The notes below the pieces were generated by a model. The model saw nothing but the letters and a program-made list of their open reading frames with translations, searched no databases and had not been told where the DNA came from. This document shows positions 1 through 13,400 of a stretch of DNA of 35,661 nucleotides, piece after piece; the first letter of the stretch is position 1; each line of letters begins with the position of its first letter. A program made the position numbers and the translations under genes. Source of the stretch: an uncultured Bacteroidales bacterium (GTDB lineage: Bacteria > Bacteroidota > Bacteroidia > Bacteroidales > Marinilabiliaceae); NCBI GenBank assembly GCA_945607565.1, contig CALYZD010000015.1, forward strand, positions 1-35,661, given 5' to 3'.

Positions 1-1446
1 TCGAGCTGCGCCGACTCCAAGTTCCTGACCGGCACGTTCGAAGTGCTGGATCTGGGCAGCGCCACCATCGGCAACGTCGGCGTCTGTGCCGATGCCGTGC
101 AAGCGAACAAGCACGCGAAGCTGCACGTGCAGAATGCGGAGTACGGCGTCACCTACACGCTGATGGACAACGTGACCAAGACCGAAGTGGCCGGCATCTC
201 AAGCGTGACTGCAACGAATAATTCCGGCGACGTGTACTTTGATTTGAATCCAGGCCTTTCTGCTGGAGTTTATTATGTTAAGGCAACCCGCAATTCGTGC
301 TCGGTTACGGCCGACATCTCGGGCCTCTACACCGTGACCGACGGCCAGACGCGCAACATGGTGCCCGACGGCGGCATCAAGCTCTGCAAGGGCGGTTCCT
401 ATTCGTTTGGCTTAGATGGAGTTACTGGCGGCGTGACTTACACGCTGATGCGCACCTACCAGGGCGTTGACTACACGATGGAAGCGATGTATGCCGACGC
501 CACCACCACCGCCCAAAAATATTTCTCGCCCATGTCGGAGCCCGGCACCTATTGGGTGAAGGCCGACATTGCGTGCGAAACCATCTCGGGCTCGTTCTAC
601 GTCAACGACAGCGAGGCGCCCGACGTGACCTTGGTCGAGACCGGAACAGTCTGCACCACATCGGGCGTCTACAAAATAGTGCTGAAGAACTACTCGGCCG
701 ACTGCACCTACACGCTCTACAAAGACGGCGTGGCGCAGGCCGCCACATACAGCGCCGGCTTCACGGTGACGCAGAGCGGCGTCTACACAGTGGAGGCCGT
801 GAGCAAGCAGGGTTGCGGCACTTCGGCCAACGTGCCCGGCAACAGCGTGACCGTGGTGATGGCGCCGCAGACCAACGGCATGCAGATTAAGACCACCACC
901 ACTCAGTGCGAAACTCAGGTGATACTGACCGGAGCGCAGCAGGGTGTTGAATACTATCTGTATGTGAAAGACCCGGTTACGGGCGATGCCAAGCAGGTGG
1001 GTGCGCGCGCGCTTGCCAATGCCGCCGGCGTGGTAACTTTCGAGGGTAGCTTGTCGGCTCCCACCGACGAGGACATAACATATTATGTGATGGCAGAGCC
1101 GGCTTCGGCCATCGGCGATTGCAAGGTGGACGTGCCCGGCAGCTTCACCATCCACAAGAAGCCTGTGGCACTGCCCAAGAATCCGCAGGACGATACATAC
1201 TGTGGCACAGCAGGTTCGACCATTGTGCTCACCGGCGTGAACGTGAACCATACCTACACTTTGTATGATAACGCGACCGACCGGCCGGTGCAGACTCGCT
1301 CGGTTGTGAGCGCTTCAGGTACGATTGAGTTTAAGAACGACGCAGCCGGCACGTCTGTGGGCATTTCTGAAGGAGTTTATTATGTTAAGTCGAAGAACCA
1401 AGACGGCTGTGAAAGCGAAAAAGGCCAGCTGATCACAATCACGAAA
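1..1446 (+). repeat. N-terminal visible array of Ig-like repeats (five copies plus tail of a sixth)
   Basis: Part of the giant adhesin. Copies of about 80-100 residues start near 55, 346, 619, 859 and 1156. Each has a cysteine near its start, a central YTL or YYLY strand, a glycine followed by YYV, YWV or YTV, and a closing cysteine. The first bases of the window are the end of another copy, so the array runs on upstream. These repeats lack the C-x-G-x-x-D-G opening of SprB modules and are a separate family. A further Ig-like domain with a CEGDEVKL opening lies at about 1800-2130. Confidence 0.7.
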
Positions 1447-4400
1447 GTCGGCTACAACCCGACGGTAACATCGAACTTGCAGGAAGTGCAGGGCCAGAAG
1501 CAAGAATTGTGTATGGCAGTGGATGGTGCAAAGCACTATTACGTCGACATATTCTTCACGTTGCCAAGCGAAACCGGTTACAACTTTACGGTGCGCGTTG
1601 CCAGCAACGGTGTCGACAAGTCGATAACCGTAGCCGACGGCTTGGCGAGCGGCATCATCACCGAGAGCCAGCCGAATCTGGAATACAGATTCGACTTTGT
1701 GCCGAAAGACTACAATTTAGTGGCCGGCGACGTGACGATAACCGTGGACGTGCAGGACAACATGGACGGGTGCGCGGCTCAGTCGTTCACTTTCAGCGTG
1801 TTGCCCACGCCGACAAAGCCTAACATAACATCGTGGAACTCGGAGCAGACCAACACCTACGTCTGCGAGGGCGACGAAGTGAAGCTGACGGCATCGTCGT
1901 CGAGTCCTGACAACTCGCCGGTGACTTACAAGTGGTTCACCGACTCGAAACTGAACCAGTCGGTCAGCAGCGAAGCCATCTACACCTTTGCGGCGACGGC
2001 TCAGGGCGGAGTGCCGCGCGTGGTCGACGGCGTGACATATTATGTGCAGACCTACTACGCCGTGGCCTCCAACACCAACTGCCAGTCGGAGGCCACAGCG
2101 CAGGAAGTGCTGGTGAAGAAAGACCCGACCGCGCTCAAGATTGACCCGACGGACAGAAGGTGGTCGCTGTGCGAAGACAGTGATCCGGTGTCGCTCGACG
2201 AATATTACTCGGGCACAAGCAAATACTTCCTTGTGGGCGACAACCAGAACGAGGAGTGCGAGATAACGATGGTGAAGAACGGCACGCCCGTGCTCGACCC
2301 GCAAGTCTTCACCCCGACCGGCATCGACTGGGCCAAGGCTGCGGCATTGGGCGCATTGTCGTGTGCCGATGCTCAGGGCAAACCGGTGGCTAACATCGCA
2401 GTGACGCCCGGCACCAACGGGACGACCACCTACACCATACGCGGCCGCAGTGCCGAGTGTGAGGAATTCTTCTATGTAGACGGAGAGTTCACGGTCAACA
2501 GCAAGAAGAGCATTGGCGAGTATGGCATCTATGCCGACGCCTGCTACTGCACCAACGAGCCGATAATCATTCAGGGCTATCCGTCAGTCATCTCGGAGCA
2601 GGAAATCAACAACGGTTACAGCGGCGTGCTCTATGCCGACGGTGTCCTGCTCGACGACTATCCCGAAAACGACGGCAAGGATTGGCAATACACCTTCAGC
2701 CCGGTGCTGAACTTCAGGACCAACTCGAACGGCAAGACCGTGCGCTGGACCTACGTCTACACCGATGGTCTGACGGGCTGCAAATACACGGCCACGGCCG
2801 AATCGAAACTCTATCAGCCGATTGAGAACGAAGTGTTCTTCGAGATTGAGGGTCTGCCGTCGAAGTTCCAGGAGGGCTTTGCCGAAGACTATCTGTGCCC
2901 CGACGACGCGTCGCAGCACAAGCTGGTGCCGTTCGTCTACCAGTATCAGTTCTACGACGACGGCTCGCCAGTGCTTGTCTATGGCGAACCCACCAACACC
3001 ACCAGCAAGGTGGAATATCACAAGGCCAACCAGACCAGCACCAGCACCACGCCTGCTGACGTGACCGGAACCGGCGTGCTGGAGGGAATCTACAATTCGA
3101 CCACCACCGTGGTCTACAACGGCAACGTTGCCACCACCACCAAACGGTACGACAAGGTGTATGCCGACAGCGCCGGCAAGTTGTGGCGCTCGACCTTCAC
3201 CAGCGAGACCGTGGAGGCATATTTTGTGATTGACGGCACCAAGTGGGGCGTGTCGAAACTGAACACCGACGAGTTTGAAGCCGAGAAGACGGCCAAAGGC
3301 GTCGGCGGGCAGAAGATAGCGATGGAGCTGACCGCCTACACCGACCCCGATGCCAACACATTCTATTATGAGTTCAGCGGCGCCGGCGTTCATACCGCGC
3401 TCAAAGCCAACGGCTTGGTCGATTACTACTATTTTGTGCCGTCCGAAATAGGCAACGGCAACACGGGCGCAATCCACCTGCACGTCGACAACGGCTCGGA
3501 GTGCCGAGGCATGCAGAACGACAAGTGCACGGAAGACTGCGAAAAGAAAATCCGCATCAAGCGCGATCTGGAGCACAGCATGCGCGATCAGTATTGCGCC
3601 TTTGCCGACGGCGGTGTGGTCAATGTGGTGCTCAACTATCCGACGCGCGCCGTGGATGCGGCCGCGACCAAGGCCAGCGCAGCCGGCTTTGCCGCCGACT
3701 ACGGTGCCGTGCCGGGCACAAGCACCGTGACCGTGACCAAGATAGACGAGAACGGAAACGCACTGACGACCCCGGTGACATACACGGTGACATCGTCGGA
3801 CAAGACCGGCCGACCCATAGTGACATGGGACAGCGACGGAATAGGCGAAGTGGCGTTTGACCTTGAGCAGGATCTGGCCGACGGCATATGGTCGTTCCAA
3901 TGGAAATATGACCAAGGCTCGGCCGGCGCAGGCGAATACAAGTTCGAGTGGACGTTCGAGTCGACCACTGGCTGCGTGCAGACAAAGGAATGGTCTGTGT
4001 TTGTGATAGATGGCAGCGACGCCTTCAGCATCAACTATGGCTCGGATGCAAGCAACACAGTTCGCCAGCCCGACTATCCGGCGCAGGTTACGCTTGGTAA
4101 CCCCGGCACATACGGCGCCTACACCGATGAAATGCTGAAAGCCAACTCGTGGTTCGATACGGTGGACGACGCTGCGATAGCCGCAGGCGAAACTCGCGAA
4201 CTGAAATCGGACAGAACAGGCTCGCTGGAATTCTGCTGGAACGCTTCGAGTTACGACACCGACCAGAAGCCCAACATGCTCTATTTCCTGCCGCTGACCA
4301 TGATCAACGGTCAGGTTCCGGGAACGTTCTACATTCAGGAGCTCCGCGACGCGAACGGTAACGAAAGGGAAATCCCGACCACGCCCGTCGACGGACAGAA

Positions 4401-7400
4401 CGGCATGAGGGAAATCAACAACACCAACTTCCCCGGCCAGGAGTACATCAACGATTACGCCATCTACACCACAAGCCTCGACCCCAACGTGGCCGACTAC
4501 CGAGTGCTCTACTATGTGGGCTGCGGCCAGCCGTTCTCGCGCAGAATCAAAGTGTCGAACGGCGTGTCGGTGACGATAGACCTCGACGACAACATCTGCA
4601 CGTCGAGCCACTATCCGAAAGACGGCCTGACACAGTCGGGCGACAACCCGTACAAGTTGTTCCATGCAACAGCAACCGGCTTCGAAAACGCCACGTGCGC
4701 CGATGTGAAATATCGTTGGGAAGTGGGCGGCAGCTGGGACAGATTCCTGCTCTGGGACAAGAACTGCGACGGAACCATCGACAGCAACGACGGCGCGCCG
4801 GCAGGCTTCAGCGAACCGGCCTCCGACTCGCAAGGTCTGGTAGCATACCTCGACTTCGACTGGTATAGGACCAGCGGTGCTAAAGACGCTGATAAAAAGC
4901 CGCTTACGTTCAACTTCTACTACGAGGCGGGCGCCGGCGGCTGCCAGTACCGCGTCTACAAGACCGTCCATGTGGTCGACTTTGCATATCCGCAGTTCAT
5001 GGTGGAATCGCGGACCGGTTCGACCGACGAGCCGCGCCTCTTCTGCACCGACACCGAGGGTCTGTACACAATCAGCACCAAGCACCCGCAGCTCGACAGC
5101 GGTTCGGGCGGCGCCACGAGCTATGTGCCCGGCAACGGCTGGTTCGAGGTGACGATGCAGGGCTCGAGCACCGGCAGCAACTATGGTCTGGTGCACGTAG
5201 CAAGCCAAGACATAACCGACGATGCCGGCAATGTGATTGTGCCCGCAGGCACCAAGACCACCAACGTGCCGACCGATGGCACGCTCAACGACGAGAACGG
5301 CCAGTTCTACTTCGACCCGCAGAACCTGACGCCGGCCGTCTACAACATCAACTATGTGTTCAAGGCCAGCGGCACTTATGGCGGCTGCGTCAAGACCGTG
5401 CTGAAGCAATACTACGTGGCGCCCAAGCACAAGGTGGAGAGCGACGCCACGGTGGAATATTGCCAACATTACCTGAACACCACGACCAACATGGTGGAGA
5501 AGAACTGGGCCAACAACCCGCAGGGTTCGCTCGACGTGTTCAACCCGCTGCTCAAATACAGCACCCAGTCGCTCGACCTCGACAAGTTCGACTATTACAC
5601 CTTCAGGCTCTCGCAGGCGCAGAACTCGGGCGTGGTCTACGAGACCGAGCGCGAAGTGAACGGCTCGGTTGTCACCGTCAAGCTCAAGGACAACGACGTG
5701 AACAAAGTGACTGAGTGCATCGACGGTTGGGTGATGACGGCCAGCCTGAAGATAGACTACGCGCTGAGCAGCGACAACAAGACACTCTACGTGCTCGACA
5801 AGACCGGCGCGGCCGACATCTATAACCGCACGCTGCCCGCAGGCCTGACCAAGCAGACATTCGAATCGTGCGGCACGCAGATTGCCAAGTACGATGTCAG
5901 GCCACACGCCGACGTGCAGCTCGCGTTCGACTACGAGCCGGCATGCTACGGCGAGTCGAACGGCGCGGTGATTCTGAAGGAAATAACTAAGAACGGCACC
6001 GCCATTGACCCCTCGGCGGCAGGCGGTTCGGCCTTCTACAGCTGCGACTGGTACGAAACAGAAACGATAGAAACGGCACTATCGGACACCGACAACAATC
6101 AGTACAAGTGCTCGGGCTTGAGCGCCGGCCAGACCGTGCATGCCTATGTGATAGACAAGAGCAACGGCTGTCCGTATACAGCCAAGAGCGATCCTGTTAC
6201 GCAGATTGAAGACATCAAATATCATGTGCTGCTCAATCAGCCCTACACTTGCGACGCAAACACAACCGGCGGCGCGGCCAGCGTGGTGTTCGACGGCACA
6301 GCACCTACCGAATATGACGTGGTGTGGTACGACGGCGTCGGCAATCAGATAACGGCCAACACCACCAAGCAGACCATCACCGACCTGATTCCGGGCACAT
6401 ACAGCGTGCGCGTCAATGCCGGCAAAGCCGAGTGCGCAAAGCTCATTCAGTTCCAGATTAAGGCGCTCGACCCGATAACGGCCGCCATCACCACCACGCC
6501 GGTCGGCTGCTACGGCGGCAACGACGGCACGGCCACGGCTGTGCTCAGCTACAAGCCGGCCGAAACCGAAGTGAACAGCGGCGACGTGCAGAAGGGTGCA
6601 TTCGCCCCCGACGTCTATGTGCTGATTGAAGACGCGTCGCTCAACATCACGCAGTCGGCATCGGCATGGCAGCGCTTCGAGGACACGCCGGCCACGGGTC
6701 AGAATTATACCATCTCGTCGAAATCGGTAAATGTGCAGATAAGCCGCAGCGCCGACAACAAGCTCGAACTTGCGAATCTGCCCAAGGGCAAATACAGGAT
6801 ATGGGCGCGCTATGGCAGCTACACCGCCGCCGACGCCTGCCTGTGGAACCAGGAGTTCGAAGTGACCGAGCCCGAGAAGGCGCTGGAGATTGTCGACGTC
6901 TTCACCCGCGACATCACCTGCAATTCGGCCAAAGACGGCGTGCTGAAAGTGTCGAAGATGCAGGGCGGCAACGTGTCGGACTACGGCGACCTGACGCAGT
7001 ACACCTACGAGCTGAAAGACGCTGATGGCAACAAGGTTGCGCCCAAAGCAACCTGCGGGTACGAATATACCGGCCTCAAGAAAGGCGCCTATACCCTGAC
7101 CGTGAGCGACTCGAAAGGCTGCTCCGATACCAGGACATACTACATCTGGGAGCCCGGCGTGCTGACGGTTCAGACGCCGACCTACGACCCCTGCACCGGC
7201 AAGGCCAAGGTGATAGTGTCCGGCGGCTGGAACACCGTGGCCAACACCGACAACCCCAACCTCCACGCCAGCAAGCTGAGCGTCCGCATACTGACCGTGA
7301 CCGCCGGAGTGGAGAAAGAAATCATCCCGTACCAGGGCGTCACCGACGACGTAGTGGCTGAGTTCACCCTGCCTCTGGGCGAAATCACCACCGGCTGCCA

Positions 7401-10400
7401 GCTCAAGTTCGAGGTCAAGGCGCAGTGGGAGAGCGGCATCTATGGCAGCGTCGACACCGAGACCATCACCTGCGAATCATCGCAGACGATAGATGCCGAG
7501 CCTAACATTTCGGCAAGCATCGTGGCCACTACCGACTATCCGTGTCCGGCCAACACCTTCCTTAAGGACACCGACAACGGGAAGCCCACGGCCACCATCA
7601 CGGCCGAGGCATGGTGGGGCGGCAATGCCGACCACTACTACGCACTCTACAAGATAGAGGAAGACGCCATGAACCCGGGCACGCTGGTGGAGACGTTCGT
7701 GCAGGGCGCGGCCGAGACGGTTGCAGCCGGAAAGACCACCCACACGTTCACCATCGAGAACGGCAAGCCCGGCAGATACATTGTGAAAGTCGGCAACGGC
7801 AAGGACAACACCTTGGCCACCTGCCACGCCACCACGGCCGAAGTGGAGATAAAGCAGCCCACCGACATGCTTGTGGCCGCCAAGGAGATTGGCGCCGACA
7901 ACGGCACGAGCAACGGCTACATCAAGCTCGACGGCATTGACGGCGGCAACGGCCCCGACTACAAGTGGACGTGGTACGACGGCACGTGCGCCCTGACCAG
8001 CACTGGCGTGGGCGGCACGGGCAGCGCGCCCGAAATAAGCGGCCTGGCAGTGCGCGAGCGCGAGGCCGACTGCACCACGCTTGGCAGCGTGCTGCTCGAA
8101 AGCAAGGCGTTCACCGTGGAGGTGGCCGACTACAAAGGCTGCTGGCTGAAGAAGGACTTCACCGTGCTTGGCAACAAGATTCAGGTGAGCGCCACCACCC
8201 GCGACAACAGCTGCTCGGGCAATGCCGAGGGCCAGATTGTGCTGATGATCAACGGCAAAGCGCCATACAGCGTCAAGCTGGGCAGCCAGACTATTGCCGA
8301 CAACATCCCGGCCGACGACGGCAAGGACCAGGCGGCCACCTACACCATTGCCAACCTTGCGGCCGGTACCTACGACGTGACTGTGACGGATGCCAACGGC
8401 GTGACCTACGACCTGAAAGGCATCACTATCAACGACGTCAGTTCCATTGCGCCCGTGAAGATCGAAGGCATGCTCTGCGCGGCCGGCGAGGGAACCGTCA
8501 GAGCCACATTTGCCGGCGCGGCCAAGAAGGACGGCGCCATCGATTGCCGATATGTGGTCTACAAGGACGGCTCGAACATCGTTTACAAATCGGGCACGCT
8601 GACCGACCCGGACAAGCAGGAGGTGTACCTCGACAAGTTGGAGGCCGGCAGCTACAAGATATATGTCTACGACTACCATTCGGTGGAGAGCGACCCGACG
8701 CAGGGCAACACCTGCGTGGCCGAGTTTGACGAGATAACGCTGACGCAGCTGACGGTGAACCCGATAGTGACGCACCCCAAGTGCGACTCGAACGCCGCCA
8801 CCGGTTCCATCAGGCTCGACATCACCAACAACCTTGGCGAGCTGACCTACGAATGGAGGGACGTAAACGGCACATGGATTGGCAACTCGTCGGAGCTGAC
8901 CGCCCTTGAGGCCGGAAAATACTATGTGAGCGTGACCGACAAGGGCCGCACCGTAAGCATCGACGACCCCGGAGCCTGCACAATGGGCCCGATTGAGGTC
9001 GAGCTGGTGAACACCAAGAAAATCGAGTTCGTGCGCAAGGTCGAGGAGCGCGAGACGTGCGCCGGCCAGGGCAACCGCGTGGGGCCCATTGTCCGCCTGT
9101 CGGGCACCGACTTCGAGGGCCGCACCTTGGCCGAAATCAAGGCCATGACACGCTTCGAATGGTCGGGCCCCAACAGCTTTGCGCCCGTCGAGGTGGCTCC
9201 TGAGGTCTACAACGAGGGCGACCATCTCTACGCGCTCGAAGCCGTCACGCTGCCCACGTTCGTCGGCGCCGACGGCCGTGCCATCGAGACCGACTACACC
9301 CTGACTGTGACCACGCTGACCACCATTGGCGGCCTGCAGCAGGAGGAATGCTCGAACTCGAAGACCTACACCGTCGAAGGCATCGACCGCATCGACTTCG
9401 ACATCGAGGTTGACAATGCGTGCGACTTCGATAACAGAATGCTGACTATCAAGAACTTCACATACGCAACCACTGCCGATGCGTACACCTACACATGGGC
9501 GGCCGACAGCCTCGCTGCATCCACCAACGAATCGTTCGACCCGGCAACTCTCACCACCATAGCCCAGCCCAACGGCGGCCGCTATCATGTGACAGTGACC
9601 TCGAAGGGCGACCCGTCGTGCAAGACGACCAAGTGGATTGACCTGCCGTCGACCATCGGCCTGGCATCGACCAGCCGCAAGGTGACGTGCAAGAACGCCA
9701 CCGACGGCAACATAACCGTGACCGTGTCGCCCACTGCCGACGTGCAGTCGACCACGGCCTACACCTACACCTACGAGTGGGGCTATGCCGAGGGCGCGTC
9801 GACCGCAGACGGCAGCACCCTGGCCTACACCGTGCTTGTGCCCGGCACGCCCCACGACAAGGGCGCTTTGGTGGAGACCACCAAGCCCAACGCCGTGAGC
9901 GGTCCCGAGGGCTGGTACCGACTGACAGTGACCAACACCACCAACGGCTGGAACTGCCCGAAGACGCTCTACTACTACATGGAAAGCTACGACCTGAAAG
10001 CCACCGTGAGCCACACCGACATTGCAAGCTGTGCGGCCGATGCGGCTCTGGGTCAGATAAGCGTGCGCCCCTATGGCGGCGCCGAGCCCTACACCGTAGA
10101 GGTCAAGGTGGGCACCGCCACCTCGACCAACGTGGCAGGCAAGGTGACCGGCGTGCACGAGAACAACCTTGCCGAGATTGACAATCTGGCCGCCGGCAGC
10201 TACACGGTGATTGTGACCGACGCCAACGGCTGCGAGATAACTCAGACGCTCACCATAGCCCAGACCGAGGCCGTGGGCGTGACCCTCACCGACTTCGAGT
10301 TCGCCGAAGGCGCGACCACCGGCACAGCCCGCATAGTGATTACCGGCGGCAAGCCCGACGCTTCGGACAACTACAGCTACCGCATCAAGCTGACCAACAA

Positions 10401-13400
10401 CACCACCGGCTCGTCGACCTCGACAGACAGAGTGGTGGCCAAGGGCGCAACCGGGCAGGCAGTGGAGCTCACCGGCCTGGCCGCAGGCGAATATGATGTG
10501 GAAGTGACCGACATCAACCCCACCAGCGACATGGCCACCTGCCGTGCCACCATCAAGTTCGGCCTGGCAGTGCGCACCTCTGTAGACGCGCCGCAGTGCT
10601 CCACGGCCGACGACGGCATGATAGTCCTGACCGTGACGGGCTACGCCGACGCCCACCGGCTCAAATACAAGGTAGAGAAAAACGGCACGACCGTCTACGA
10701 CAACACCACCGGCGGCACCATGCCGACCGACCCCATCTCGCAGACCGAGACCACGGGCATCAAGACCTTCATCGACCTGGCTCCGGGCACCTACAGCATC
10801 ACCGTCTACGACGAAGAGGCCGTGAACAAGGGCAGCTACAAGCTCAACCCCATTGTCCTGGCCTACGACAAGACCCTGAGCGTGACCATAGCCAGCCACA
10901 CCGACGCCACCTGCCACGACGCCGCCGACGGAACGGTGACGATAAGTTCGGTGGTGACGGGCGTGCAGCTCTCGAACGTGCACTATCTGTGGTTCAAGGC
11001 AGTGGACGACGCCGCCACCGGCTTCAACGAGATGTCGCTGAGCGGACTGCGCCAGCAGGGCCAGACCTTCAGCGGATTCACCGCCGGCATCTACAAAGTG
11101 CGCATCTACGAAGGCTCTGACGCCTACAACGGCTGCTATGCCGAGTCGGGCACCGTGACCGTGAGCGACGACCAGGTTGTCGACTTCATCGTCGAGACGA
11201 CCGGCGTCTGCGACGTGGCCGCGCGCACCATCGACGTCTATGCGCACAAGGATTTCACCACGTTCGACAAATACACCATCAACTGGAGCGGCACGGGCTA
11301 CACCGGCAATCCGGGCTTCACCTACACCAAGGCCACGACCCACACGCCTCACCCCACCAGCTCCGACTATCTGCTCCAGGGCAGCGTGACCGGCCTGACC
11401 AAGGGCGGCAGCGTGACCATCGAATTAGTGTCGCCGAGCGGATGCAGCCAGCGCCAGTCGCGCAGCGTGACGCTCAACGACGAGCTGACGCTGACCCTGG
11501 CCAACGTGGAGCCCATAACCCACGCCACCAACGCCGAGATAACCGTCAAGGCCGAGGGCGGCAAGGGCTCGGGCAGCTACACCTACAAGTGGTTCAAGGC
11601 CACCACGGTCTACAACGCCACTACGCCTGTCGCCATCGACTATCCGGCCGCCCCGACATCGACCACCACCGAGCCCGTCTACGACAATCTGACCGAAGGC
11701 TACTACAAAGTGGTGGTGACCGACGGCGTCTGCGAGGCGCAGCTCAAGGACATCACCGTAGAGCCCTACGCACAGCTCTCGGTTACGGCCACATCGACCG
11801 ACGTGTCGTGCAACGGCCAGGCCGACGCCATCATCACGGCACAGGCCACCGGCGGCAACGCGCCATACAAATACCAGTGGTACATGGCCGACGCCAGCAA
11901 CAACTACACCCTGCTGAGCGGCAAGACCGAGTCGCAGCTCAAGAACTCGGGCGCCGGCAGCTACAAGGTGGTTGTCACCGACTCTAAGGGCGCCACATCC
12001 GAAGCGCCCGTGGTAGTCACCGAACCCGTGTCGGTAGCGTTCGAAATAATGAAAGCCGCCGACATCGACTGCGACGGCAAGAACGGCAAGCTGCAGATCG
12101 AGTTCAACGACCCCGACCTCGAAAGAGCGTCGAAGCTGACGACCGCCAACTCCGACGGCGAAGTGGCCGCGTGGGCTCCCGCCACAAGGCAGCTGACCGT
12201 CAAGTACAAGAAGAACGGCACGCTCAGCACCGTCAACCTCGAAGTGGTGTGGTCGGGCACGCTGACAAGCACCGCCGAGGCCCTGACCCAGAGCGGTCTG
12301 GTGAGCGGCGGCTATTCGGCCACCGTGTCGGTCATCTCGGCCAGCGGCGCCAAGAACTGCCCCGAGACGCGCGCCGTCACCTTTGTCGACGCCATGTCGG
12401 TCAAGAGCCTCAAGACCAGCAACTCGACCTGCCTCGGCAAGAACACCGGCAGCATCACGCTGACCATGTCGGGCGGCTCGGGCGAATACCTATACGCGTG
12501 GGAAGACCTGACGCCGAACCCCGTTCCCGGCTCCACGACCGACTACACCGCGCTCAACACCCGCAACAACCTCAAGGCCGGCACCTACAAGGTGCGCGTA
12601 ATCGACCGCAACCCGCGCGACGTGAGCGGCACCGGCACGGCCGACACCTACTGCTACTATCCGGCAGCCGACAAATGGATGGAGATAGTGATTGCCGACA
12701 ATTATCCGTTCTCGGTGGCCGGCACCAGCACCGACGTCACCTGCTTCGAGGCCCAGAACGGAACCATCAGCATGTCGGTTCAGGGCGGCTCGGGCAACTA
12801 CATCTACCAGTGGAGCGGCTCGGGCGACGGCCTTGTGCGCGACGACTCGTTCCTGAGCAACCAGACCGGCCTGGCCGGCGGCACCTACCGCGTGGTGGTG
12901 ACCGACCGCCTCTATGGCTGCACCGACTCGCGCGACTTTGAAATCAAGAGCCCGTCGGCCGAGCTCGAAGCCACGGCCGTGGTGACCGACGTCAAGTGCT
13001 ACGGCGGCAGCGACGGCGAGATAACGCTGACCGTCAGCGGCGGCACGCCCGACGAGGGCGCCGCGTCGGCCTACAAGTGGAAATGCCAGGGCCTGCAGAA
13101 CGACTACGCCGACATCCCGACCGACGGCCGCATTAACGCCGCAAGCGGATTCGACATCCCGGCCGGCAACTACATACTCTACGTTCAGGACAAGAACGGC
13201 TGCGAGAAGTCGATAGAAATCAAAGTGGGCCAGCCCGACAGGATTGCCATAGCCTTCACGGCTGTCGACGTGTCGGTCAGCGGCACCAGCAACGGCAAAA
13301 TCAGCATCGACGAAGTGACGGGCGGCACCAAGCCCTACAACCTGAAGTGGTACACCGACAAGACCGGCGCCTCCGAAGAAGCGGCCTATGCCGGCCAGTA

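Noticed and set aside
43-45. GTG at 43 as the start of the adhesin
   Set aside because: The same frame is open to base 1 and encodes the end of an Ig-like repeat, and there is no signal peptide after the GTG.
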